DNA of 64,000 bases, from NCBI RefSeq assembly GCF_000015165.1, contig NC_009485.1, positions 2,768,001 through 2,832,000 of the forward strand. The letters run 5' to 3'. The position numbers were made by a program, and so were the translations under genes. Within the stretch, counting starts at the first letter, position 1, and each line of letters opens with the position of its first letter. This document shows positions 8,664 to 15,928 of the stretch, one piece after another. The DNA comes from Bradyrhizobium sp. BTAi1. Lineage in GTDB: Bacteria; Pseudomonadota; Alphaproteobacteria; Rhizobiales; Xanthobacteraceae. Under the pieces are notes generated by a model. The model did no database searches, was not told the DNA's origin, and saw only the letters and a list, made by a program, of their open reading frames with translations.

Positions 8664-9911
8664 ATGAAGGCGATCATCGTTGGCGGCGGTATCGGTGGAC
8701 TGACCACGGCCCTGATGCTGCGGGCGCGTGGCATCGACTGCGAGCTGTTCGAGCAGGCGGATGCGATCCGCGAGCTTGGCGTGGGCATCAACACCCTGCC
8801 GCATGCCATTCGCGAGCTGGCCCAACTCGGGCTGCTCGACCGGCTCGATGAGGTCGCGATCCGGACCTATGAGCTGTTTTATCTGACCCGGCGCGGCCAG
8901 GAGGTCTGGCACGAGACCCGCGGCGTCGAGGCCGGCCACGACGTGCCGCAATTCTCGATCCATCGCGGCCGGCTGCAGAGCGTGATCCATCAGGCGGTGA
9001 TGCAGCGGCTTGGGCCGGACAAGGTGCACACCGGCTGCCGGCTCGGCGCGTTCACGCAGGACGAGGGCGGGGTCACCGCCTATTTCTTCGACCGCAGCGG
9101 CGCTCATGTCCACACCGTCCGTGGCGACGTGCTGATCGGCGCCGACGGCATTCATTCCAAGGTCCGGCAGACGCTGTTCCCCAATGAGGGCGCGCCGTGC
9201 TGGAACGGCCTGATGCTGTGGCGTGGCGCCACCGACTGGCCTGTGTTCCTGACCGGCCGCTCGATGATCATTGCCGGCGGCCTCAACGCCAAGGCGGTGA
9301 TCTATCCGATCGCCGAGGGCTCGAGCCCCGCGACCCGCCTCACCAACTGGGCCGTGCTGGTGCGCATCGGCGATGCCAATACCACCCCGCCACGGCGCGA
9401 GGATTGGTCGCGGCTCGGCAAGGCCGACGAACTGATGCCGCATGTCAACGGCTTCTCCATTCCCCAGGTCGACTTCGCCGCGATGGTGCGGGCGACGCCG
9501 GAGTTCTGGGAATACCCATGCTGCGACCGCGACCCGCTGCCCTATTGGTCGAGCGGCCGCGTCACGCTGCTGGGCGACGCTGCGCATCCGATGTATCCGG
9601 TCGGCTCCAACGGCGCCTCGCAGGCGATTCTCGATGCCCGCGCGCTCGCCGATGCCTTGGCCCGCTCCGAGCATCCGCGCCAGGCGCTGATGGCCTATGA
9701 GCAGAAGCGGCTGCCGATGACGGCCGACATCGTGGCATCCAACCGCCGTGGCGGGCCGGAAGGCGTCATCGACGCGGTCGAGCAACTCGCGCCGCAGGGC
9801 TTCACCGACATCAACACGATCCTCAACTACGAGGCCCGTGAGGCCATTGTGCGCGGCTATGCGAGCCGGGCCGGCTTTGCTGCGCGGATGGTGACGCGGC
9901 AGGCGTCGTAG
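8664..9911 (+). CDS. FAD-dependent monooxygenase
   Basis: Class A flavoprotein aromatic hydroxylase of 415 residues. The dinucleotide-binding motif IVGGGIGGLTTA is at residues 5-16, the second FAD contact is VLIGADGIHSKVR, and the GD motif with ribityl contact is VTLLGDAAHPMYPVGSNGASQAI near residue 300. It is most like the flavin-dependent oxidoreductases grouped with PhzS and salicylate hydroxylase. It follows the monooxygenase/reductase fusion by 54 bases in the same direction with a GGAG site before the ATG, so it is probably co-transcribed. Its aromatic substrate is unknown; it could convert a shunt product formed after loss of CoA. Confidence 0.85.
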   Translation: MKAIIVGGGIGGLTTALMLRARGIDCELFEQADAIRELGVGINTLPHAIRELAQLGLLDRLDEVAIRTYELFYLTRRGQEVWHETRGVEAGHDVPQFSIHRGRLQSVIHQAVMQRLGPDKVHTGCRLGAFTQDEGGVTAYFFDRSGAHVHTVRGDVLIGADGIHSKVRQTLFPNEGAPCWNGLMLWRGATDWPVFLTGRSMIIAGGLNAKAVIYPIAEGSSPATRLTNWAVLVRIGDANTTPPRREDWSRLGKADELMPHVNGFSIPQVDFAAMVRATPEFWEYPCCDRDPLPYWSSGRVTLLGDAAHPMYPVGSNGASQAILDARALADALARSEHPRQALMAYEQKRLPMTADIVASNRRGGPEGVIDAVEQLAPQGFTDINTILNYEAREAIVRGYASRAGFAARMVTRQAS

Positions 9912-9957
9912 CCGGGCCCATATACAACACCGTCGTTGGGGCTGCCCCTTGCCCCGC

Positions 9958-9985
9958 CCCTCTCCCCGTAAGGACGGGGAGAGGG
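9958..9985. repeat. REP-like hairpin
   Basis: A perfect 12-bp stem (CCCTCTCCCCGT / ACGGGGAGAGGG) with a 4-base loop, between the convergent ends of the monooxygenase and cupin genes. Similar CCCTCTCCC hairpins occur at 32135 and 32267. It may serve as a terminator for both genes. Confidence 0.7.
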
Positions 9986-10026
9986 AGTGCACCGCATGCC
10001 GCGCGATAGCCAAGTTCTTGGCCGAA

Positions 10027-10485
10027 CTAAGCTCCCGGAGGTGGCGGCAGGAAGTGGATGTTGTGCTCGGCGGCGAGCTTGACCACATCGTCCGGGTTCT
10101 GTTCGCGCATGTTGTGGATCGCCCAGAACAGCTCGTAGAGCCGTCGCGTCGGCGACACCCAGAACAGCGTCTTCGCGGTCTGCTGCGACTTGTTGAAAAT
10201 GCCGTGCGGCTTGCCCATCGGCAGCCGCACCGTGTCGCCGGCGGTCGCATATTCCTCGGCGCCGTCGAGGAAGAAATCGAGCCGGCCTTCGAGGATGTAG
10301 AGGTACTCATCCTGGTCGGGATGGATGTGCGGCGGCACGAAGGTGCCGACCGGGAAGGTCGCGTGCCAGGAGAAGCTGTGCTCGGTGCGGTTCTTCGGCA
10401 CATAGATCTGGCCGAGGATGTTCCAGGAGATGCCCTGGATGCCCTCATTGGCGCGGGTAATGCCGGCGATTTCCGGATGATTCAT
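10027..10485 (-). CDS. Cupin domain-containing protein
   Basis: Single-domain cupin of 152 residues. The metal-binding motif 1 is clear (PPHIHPDQDEYLYILEGRL: two His and a Glu), and motif 2 gives the fourth ligand (GKPHGIFN). The C terminus carries a short helical tail and ends in PPPPGA. The ATG has a GGGAG site at good spacing, and the gene is 20 bases downstream of the binding-protein gene, so the two are one operon. Cupins of this size are often dioxygenases, isomerases or sensors; no specific reaction can be named here. Confidence 0.82.
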   Translation of the reverse strand: MNHPEIAGITRANEGIQGISWNILGQIYVPKNRTEHSFSWHATFPVGTFVPPHIHPDQDEYLYILEGRLDFFLDGAEEYATAGDTVRLPMGKPHGIFNKSQQTAKTLFWVSPTRRLYELFWAIHNMREQNPDDVVKLAAEHNIHFLPPPPGA

Positions 10486-10505
10486 GGTGGTTTCGCTCCC
10501 TGTTG

Positions 10506-11678
10506 TTACTTGGCCGCGCAGTCCTTGGCGTAGCGGTCGGCGTAGTTCTCGAACACCTTCTGTACGATCTCGGTCTGGAACTTGCCGTCAGGACGCTTGG
10601 CGACCTTGGTCAGATAGAAGTCCTGGATCGGATAGCCGTTGGTGTTGAACTTGAAGCTGCCGCGCAGCGAGGTGAAGTCGGCCTTCTTCAGTGCCGCCGC
10701 CACCGCGTCCTTGTTGGCGAGGTCGCCGCCGACCGCCTTCACGGCGCTCTCGATCAGCAGCGCCGCATCATAGGCCTGCATCGCGTAGGTTCCCGGCACG
10801 CTGTTGTAGGCGGCTTCATAGCCGGCGACGAACTTCTTGCTCTGCGGATTGTCGAGATTGGGAGCCCAGTCGGCGCCGCCGAACATGCCCACTGCCGCAT
10901 CCTGCTGCGCGGGCAGCGTGGATTCGTCGACCGTGAAGGCCGACAGCACCGGAATGGTGTCCGCAAGGCCAGCCTGCTTGAACTGCTTGACCAGGTTCAC
11001 GCCCATGCCGCCCGGCATGAAGGTGAACACCGCGTCCGGCTTCTGCGAGGAGATCTTGGAGAGCTCGGGCTGGAAGTCGAGCGTGTTGAGCGGGACGTAG
11101 GATTCCTCGACGATCTCGCCCTTGTAGTCGAGCTTGAAGCCGGCGACGGAATCGCGCCCGGCCTGATAGTTCGGCACCAGCAGATACATCCGCTTGTAGC
11201 CGCGGTCCTGCGCGACCTTGCCGAGGATCGCATGGACCTGGTCGTTCTGATACGACGTGACGTAGAAGAACGGGTTGCACTCCTTGCCGGCATAGGAGGA
11301 GGGGCCGGCATTCGGGCTGATCAGGAAGGTCTTGTTCTCGGTGACCGGCCGGTGGATCGCCTGCAGCATGTTGGAGAAGATCGGGCCGACGACGAAGTCG
11401 ACCTTGTCGCGCTCGAGCAGGCCCTTGACCTTGGTGATCGCGGCGTCCGGCTTGAGCTCGTCATCGGCGACGATCACCTCGACGTCCTTGCCGCCCATCT
11501 TGCCGCCGAGGTCCTTGATCGCGAGATTGAAGCCGTCGCGGACTTGGCCGCCAAGCGCGGCTGCCGGTCCGGACAGGGTGACGATGACGCCGATCTTGAT
11601 CTTGTCGGCGGCCAGCGCCGGCTGCGCCAACAGGCTCGCGGCCAGGCCCAGCCCCGCCAGCTTCGAACTCACTTTCAT
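10506..11678 (-). CDS. ABC transporter substrate-binding protein, branched-chain amino acid (LivK) type
   Basis: Periplasmic binding protein of 390 residues with a signal peptide (KLAGLGLAASLLAQPALA, cleaved before ADKIKIG). The family signature DKIKIGVIVTLSGPAAALGGQVRDG is followed by the two-lobed type I fold (DFVVGPIFSNMLQAIHRPV, later TYAMQAYDAALLIESAVKAVGG). Such proteins in aromatic loci often bind benzoate- or aminobenzoate-like acids. No matching Liv permeases or ATPases are present in the window, and the importer at 1-2164 is of another family, so its partner must lie elsewhere. GGGGGAG lies 5 bases before the ATG. Confidence 0.92.
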   Translation of the reverse strand: MKVSSKLAGLGLAASLLAQPALAADKIKIGVIVTLSGPAAALGGQVRDGFNLAIKDLGGKMGGKDVEVIVADDELKPDAAITKVKGLLERDKVDFVVGPIFSNMLQAIHRPVTENKTFLISPNAGPSSYAGKECNPFFYVTSYQNDQVHAILGKVAQDRGYKRMYLLVPNYQAGRDSVAGFKLDYKGEIVEESYVPLNTLDFQPELSKISSQKPDAVFTFMPGGMGVNLVKQFKQAGLADTIPVLSAFTVDESTLPAQQDAAVGMFGGADWAPNLDNPQSKKFVAGYEAAYNSVPGTYAMQAYDAALLIESAVKAVGGDLANKDAVAAALKKADFTSLRGSFKFNTNGYPIQDFYLTKVAKRPDGKFQTEIVQKVFENYADRYAKDCAAK

Positions 11679-11835
11679 GACAACTCCCCCGGATTCTGAA
11701 ATTCAGGACGATGCGTTGTGCACCTGACCAGACGGCAAGTCCGGCTCAAGCCTAGTCTGATGCCGCCCCCGGCCGCAAGCGAGCTGCTCGTGCTGCGGGG
11801 TGGTTCAGGCGCGCATGCAAGCGCCGCGCCAATTG

Positions 11836-11849
11836 CTTGAAGGTTAAAG
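11836..11849. promoter_or_regulatory. Putative MarR operator, site C
   Basis: CTTGAAGGTTAAAG inside a wider imperfect dyad whose ends are CAATT and AATTG (11830-11854). It sits in the 293-base divergent gap between the binding-protein gene and the MarR gene, where it could control both. Twelve bases (TTGAAGGTTAAA) are identical to site A. Confidence 0.55.
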
Positions 11850-11971
11850 GAATTGTCGTGCCTCGCGCGGTGCCGTGGCGATGGTACGTTTTTCCTTGCT
11901 CCGGGAAGGCCCGAAAGGTCAAACTCCCAAGTCTCGCCCGTTTGGGCTGAACGTCCGCATGTGATTCCGTC

Positions 11972-12466
11972 ATGACTCTTGATTCCGAGACTAAGGCCGT
12001 CGAGCTGCCCGAGGACCATGCCGAGGAGTTGCGGCTGTGGCTGCGGCTCCTCACCTGCACCACGCTGATCGAGGGTGAGATCCGCACCCGGCTGCGCGAG
12101 CGTTTCGACGTCACGCTGCCGCGGTTCGACCTGATGGCTCAGCTCGACAAGGCCCCTGACGGCATGACCTTGTCGGACGTCTCCAAGCGCATGATGGTGT
12201 CGAACGGCAATGTGACCGGGCTCGTCGAGCGCCTGGTCGATTCCGGTCATCTCGATCGCCGGACCTCCGAGACCGATCGGCGCGTCCAGGTGATCCGGCT
12301 GACCAAGCTCGGCCGCGCGGAATTCCGCAAGATGGCGGCCGAGCATGAAACCTGGATCGCCGATCTGTTCAGCGAGCTGACGCCCAAGGATGTGCGTGAG
12401 CTGATGCGCCTGCTCGCCAAGACCAAGGGATCGGCGCAGAACGCCGTGCAGCGCCGGCAGACTTGA
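11972..12466 (+). CDS. MarR family transcriptional regulator
   Basis: Winged-helix regulator of 164 residues. The helix-turn-helix lies in LSDVSKRMMVSNGNVTGLVERLV (about residues 68-90), and the wing in DRRTSETDRRVQVIRLTKLGRAEF. MarR proteins in CoA-dependent aromatic loci usually bind the CoA thioester and release the operator. It lies between the binding-protein/cupin operon and the ligase gene, and four copies of one palindrome occur upstream of this gene and its neighbours, which makes it the likely repressor of the whole locus. That link is inferred, not shown. Confidence 0.9.
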   Translation: MTLDSETKAVELPEDHAEELRLWLRLLTCTTLIEGEIRTRLRERFDVTLPRFDLMAQLDKAPDGMTLSDVSKRMMVSNGNVTGLVERLVDSGHLDRRTSETDRRVQVIRLTKLGRAEFRKMAAEHETWIADLFSELTPKDVRELMRLLAKTKGSAQNAVQRRQT

Positions 12467-12564
12467 GGCTCGGGCAGCGCTGTTGCCTGGCCGCGCCGCC
12501 GCGCCGGGCGGCAAACGCTCAAACAATTTGCGGGCAGTGCACAATCTTCAACTCTCCTCCGCTC

Positions 12565-12592
12565 TTGCGTCCAAATGTTTTAAGTCTAAAAT
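12565..12592 (+). promoter_or_regulatory. Promoter with putative MarR operator, site D
   Basis: TTGCGT (12565-12570), 16 bases, TAAAAT (12587-12592). The palindrome TTTTAAGTCTAAAA at 12578-12591 overlaps the -10 just as site B does. A second weaker dyad (GTTTAGGACTGAAAC) follows at 12593-12607. The ligase ATG is 52 bases after the -10. Confidence 0.6.
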
Positions 12593-12643
12593 GTTTAGGA
12601 CTGAAACGTGCCGGGTGTCCTTTCCTTCAGACAGGAGCGTGAG

Positions 12644-14347
12644 ATGGCCTCTGCCGCCAGTGCTCAGATCCACGACGAGGCTCAACTTCCGGACGGAACG
12701 AAGGCGCATAGCGCCCACGTCGACACGTTCGCGCAGGACCATCTGCCGCCGCGCGAGCTGTGGCCCGACTTCGTTTTCAGCCGGCCGGAATACCAGTATC
12801 CGCCGCGCCTGAACTGCGTGACCCATTTCGTCGACCGCTGGGTCGAGGAGGGGCGGGGCGACGCGCCATGCATCATCAGCGCGGAGGTGAGCTACACCTA
12901 TCGCGAGCTTCAGGCGCTGGTGAACAGGATCGCCAACGTGCTCGTCGGCAGGCTCGGCCTCGTGCCCGGCGGCCGCGTGCTGCTGCGCTCTGCCAACAAT
13001 CCGATGATGGTGGCGACCTATCTCGCCGTCATCAAGGCGGGTGGGATCGTCGTCGCCACCATGCCCCTGCTGCGTGCGAAAGAGCTGTCCTACCCGATCC
13101 AGAAGGCGCAGATCGCCCTGGCGCTTTGCGACGGCAAACTTTCGGATGAGATGGAAAAGACCCGTGCGGTCGCGCCCGCGCTGCAAAAGGTGGTGTATTG
13201 GGGCAGCGGCCAGCCCGATGGCTTGGAGGCCTTGATTGCGGATGCCAGCCCCGACTTCAAGGCGGTCGATACGGCGTCCGATGATCTCTGCCTGATCGCC
13301 TTTACCTCGGGGACGACTGGCGATCCCAAGGGCACCATGCATTTCCACCGCGACATGCTCGCGGTGTGCGATGGCTATGCCCGCAACGTGCTGCGTGCCA
13401 ACCAGAGCGACCGCTTCATCGGCACGGCGCCGCTGGCTTTCACCTTCGGCTTCGGCGGCGTGCTGTTTCCGATGCATATCGGCGCATCCTATGTCGTGCT
13501 CGAAAAGACCTCGCCCGACGATCTCCTCGCCGCCATCGAGCGCTACAAGGCCACGATCTGCTTCACGGCGCCCACGGCCTATCGGGCCATGCTTGCCAAG
13601 CTTGGGGGGCGCGACATCTCCTCGCTGCGCAAATGCGTCTCGGCCGGCGAGACGCTGCCAAAGCCGACCTTCGACGCCTGGCTCAAGGCCACCGGGCTGA
13701 AGCTGATGGATGGCATCGGCTCGACCGAGATGCTGCACATCTTCATCAGCGCCGTCGAGGACGAGATCCGGCCCGGGGCGACCGGCAAGCCGGTGCCGGG
13801 TTATGAGGCGAAGATCGTCGATGACGAGGGCCGTGACGTGCCGCCGGGGACGATGGGACGCCTCGCGGTGCGCGGGCCGACCGGCTGCCGCTATCTCGCC
13901 GACGAGCGCCAGCGCAAATACGTCCAGAACGGCTGGAACGTCACCGGCGACACCTATGTCATGGATGACGACGGCTACTTCTGGTACCAGTCGCGGTCGG
14001 ATGACATGATCGTCTCGTCCGGCTACAACATCGCCGGCACGGACGTCGAGGCGGCGCTGCTGACCCACCCGTCGGTGGCCGAATGCGGCGTGGTCGGTGC
14101 GCCGGACGAGGCCCGCGGCATGATCGTGAAGGCCTATGTCGTGCTGGCGCCGGGCGTGGCGGGCACCCCTGCGCTGGTCGCCGAGCTTCAGGAGCATGTG
14201 AAACGCGAGATCGCGCCCTACAAATATCCGCGGGCGATCGAATTCGTGACGCAGTTGCCGAAGACCGAGACCGGCAAGCTCAAGCGGTTTGCCTTGCGGC
14301 AGATTGCGCAAGCCGCAACCTCGCCGTCGTCCGGCACTGCCGCGTAG
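12644..14347 (+). CDS. Aryl-CoA ligase, benzoate/2-aminobenzoate-CoA ligase family
   Basis: AMP-forming acid:CoA ligase of 567 residues that should activate an aromatic acid, here most likely 2-aminobenzoate, as the first step of the pathway. The ATP loop is LIAFTSGTTGDPKGTMHFHRD (about residues 220-240), followed by DGIGSTEMLHIF, the hinge Asp region VTGDTYVMDDDGYFWYQSRSDDMI, and the C-terminal catalytic Lys in PKTETGKLKRF. The frame opens 36 bases earlier, but the ATG at 12644 has an AGGAG site 7 bases upstream. Benzoate-CoA ligases are about 520-540 residues; the extra length is an N-terminal extension (to about residue 40). Confidence 0.9.
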   Translation: MASAASAQIHDEAQLPDGTKAHSAHVDTFAQDHLPPRELWPDFVFSRPEYQYPPRLNCVTHFVDRWVEEGRGDAPCIISAEVSYTYRELQALVNRIANVLVGRLGLVPGGRVLLRSANNPMMVATYLAVIKAGGIVVATMPLLRAKELSYPIQKAQIALALCDGKLSDEMEKTRAVAPALQKVVYWGSGQPDGLEALIADASPDFKAVDTASDDLCLIAFTSGTTGDPKGTMHFHRDMLAVCDGYARNVLRANQSDRFIGTAPLAFTFGFGGVLFPMHIGASYVVLEKTSPDDLLAAIERYKATICFTAPTAYRAMLAKLGGRDISSLRKCVSAGETLPKPTFDAWLKATGLKLMDGIGSTEMLHIFISAVEDEIRPGATGKPVPGYEAKIVDDEGRDVPPGTMGRLAVRGPTGCRYLADERQRKYVQNGWNVTGDTYVMDDDGYFWYQSRSDDMIVSSGYNIAGTDVEAALLTHPSVAECGVVGAPDEARGMIVKAYVVLAPGVAGTPALVAELQEHVKREIAPYKYPRAIEFVTQLPKTETGKLKRFALRQIAQAATSPSSGTAA

Positions 14348-14368
14348 GATAGACAAGGAGAGACGTTT

Positions 14369-14815
14369 GTGAGCACGACCAAAGCGCCCATCGCGGCCGT
14401 GGCGAGGCAGGACGAAAGCGAGGGTCTGCGCGTGCTGCAGCCGGGCGGCTGGCCGATGCCGAAAGGCTACGCCAACGGCATCAGCGCCGAGGGCCGGATC
14501 GTGGTCACGGGCGGCGTGATCGGCTGGGACGAACACGAGAAGCTCGCCGACGGCTTCCTGGCGCAGGTGCGCCAGACGCTGCAGAACATCGCGGCCATCC
14601 TGGCCGAAGGCCAGGCGCGGCCCGAGCATCTCGTTCGGCTGACCTGGTACGTGGTCGACATGGATGAGTATCTCGGCAATCTGAAGGAACTCGGCAGGAT
14701 CTATCGCGAGATCTTCGGCAGCCACTATCCGGCGATGGCACTGGTGCAGGTGGTGCGGCTGGTCGAGAAGGCGGCCCGCGTCGAGATCGAGGCCACCGCG
14801 GTGGTGCCGCGCTGA
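14369..14815 (+). CDS. Rid (YjgF/UK114) family protein lacking the catalytic Arg
   Basis: Protein of 148 residues with the Rid fold (GVIGWDEHEKLADGFLAQVRQTLQNIAAIL, then the C-terminal RVEIEATAVV strand). True RidA deaminases carry Arg105 in a PARS motif that precedes VEVARL; here the segment reads YPAMALVQVVRL, so the Arg is Met. Some Rid subfamilies without this Arg, and 2-aminomuconate deaminases related to them, act on amino-aromatic breakdown products. The GTG start follows an AAGGAG site 21 bases after the ligase stop, so the gene is in the ligase operon. It may release ammonia from the enamine product of the monooxygenase/reductase; this is inferred. Confidence 0.85.
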   Translation: MSTTKAPIAAVARQDESEGLRVLQPGGWPMPKGYANGISAEGRIVVTGGVIGWDEHEKLADGFLAQVRQTLQNIAAILAEGQARPEHLVRLTWYVVDMDEYLGNLKELGRIYREIFGSHYPAMALVQVVRLVEKAARVEIEATAVVPR

Positions 14816-14926
14816 GCGTGGGATCCGAACGCGAAGGCTGGCTGAGATCTCAGGATGTGACATCGCGTTCTCGCGGCGCCGCTGCGTCCGAGCCTTGCTG
14901 ATCGATCACCCCCGGTAAGATCGAGG

Positions 14927-15030
14927 GCGCAGGAAAGGCCGGGTGTCCACCACACCCGCGGCCCCCGTGCGATCAAAAATGCACGGGGCAGGAACCACAG
15001 GTGGGCCGAACATTCCGGCCTTCCCTGCGC
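14927..15030. repeat. Nested inverted repeat, candidate structured RNA or Bradyrhizobium-type intergenic element
   Basis: Outer arms GCGCAGGAAAGGCCGG (14927-14942) and CCGGCCTTCCCTGCGC (15015-15030) pair at 15 of 16 positions. Inside is a perfect 8-bp hairpin CCCCGTGC/GCACGGGG (14963-14970, 14981-14988) with a 10-base loop. I recall similar GC-rich blocks repeated in Bradyrhizobium genomes, but cannot verify it. The rest of the 690-base gap 14816-15506 holds no convincing gene. Confidence 0.6.
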
Positions 15031-15506
15031 GATGGTCTGACGGCTTATACGTGGTCTCCCTGGTGCGCCGGGCTTGTTGGCCACCATTGCGCGCGCCATG
15101 CGCATGCATGGCTGCGCGCGTGACACCAGCATCGGGGTGTCAGGACATCACGACTTCACCGTACGCCACAGCACCACTCGTCCGCGCAACAAGCGCATGA
15201 TGCAATGGCGTCCACCGCAGCCTGCCTCACGTCACGTGACGACGCGTACGCCCCTTTCGTTGAGCCAGGTTGGGCGCAACCATCGTCGTGATTTGCCCGA
15301 CGGTACAAGGCCTGATTGCTGCGACATGGTAACGCGACGGGCAATCACACGGGGATCACAGTTCTCGCGCCGTGCGCGGTCACGGACCGCACAAATGTGG
15401 ACGGGTGACGCGCTTGCTGCCGAAGGAAGGGCTCGGGATGGCCATGTCGCAGACACGAACCTGTTCGAGCGTGGCGGCGCAGTGGCGATGAGAGCAGGGG
15501 GCCTAG

Positions 15507-15779
15507 GTGGACTGGAAACTATTCCTCACAACGGCGCTGGCGGCCGGCTTCGGCGCTGCCGCCGGCGCATTCGCGTTGGCGAGTGCTGGTGGCGGCATCG
15601 AGCATCAGGCCGACGCCAAGATGCTGGAGATCGGCGTCGCTATCCTGCGCGAGCCGGCGCGGGTCGATGATGATCCGATGCGGTCATGGGCGGTGAAAGT
15701 GGTGGAGAAGAAGTCGGGTGTGAGCTTCACCGATCAGCAGCGCGCGGCGTTGTTGAAGCGGGCGGCGGGGGGACGGTAG
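15507..15779 (+). CDS. Small hypothetical membrane protein
   Basis: Predicted protein of 90 residues, starting at a GTG with a purine-rich ribosome site (AGCAGGGGG). A hydrophobic N-terminal segment (LFLTTALAAGFGAAAGAFALAS) should anchor it in the inner membrane. The remainder is a soluble helical domain with DQQRAALLKRAAGG near the end. No family is recognised. Codon use fits a real gene, and it stands alone between the repeat region and a REP-like element. Confidence 0.55.
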   Translation: MDWKLFLTTALAAGFGAAAGAFALASAGGGIEHQADAKMLEIGVAILREPARVDDDPMRSWAVKVVEKKSGVSFTDQQRAALLKRAAGGR

Positions 15780-15818
15780 CGCGGCGGGACGATAAGAGCG
15801 GACTACGCGCTGCTCCAT

Positions 15819-15912
15819 CGTCATTGCGGCGAGCCCGAGAACAGGCTCCGCGACGACGCAGTTCAGATTCTTTGCTTCGGCCCTGGATTGCGGCGCTGCG
15901 CTCGCAATGACG
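15819..15912. repeat. REP-like element bounded by CGTCATTGCG arms
   Basis: Perfect 10-bp arms CGTCATTGCG (15819-15828) and CGCAATGACG (15903-15912) bracket about 74 bases. Elements reading GTCATTGCGAGC are common between genes in Bradyrhizobium (from memory). It ends 17 bases before the stop of the VWA gene. Confidence 0.6.
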
Positions 15913-15928
15913 GGGTGAGAGCGGGGGC

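Noticed and set aside
6219..10448. Open frame of about 1400 codons on the minus strand
   Set aside because: It is antisense to the monooxygenase fusion and the FAD monooxygenase, is very rich in Arg, His and Asp, and has no recognisable domain. It is a GC-rich shadow frame.
12548..14863. Long minus-strand frame of 771 codons
   Set aside because: It is antisense to the aryl-CoA ligase and Rid genes and shows low-complexity Arg/His/Gly content.
14943..15670. Overlapping short frames in the gap after the Rid gene
   Set aside because: They are compositionally irregular, lack ribosome sites and cover the nested inverted repeat. Only the 15507 frame looks coding.
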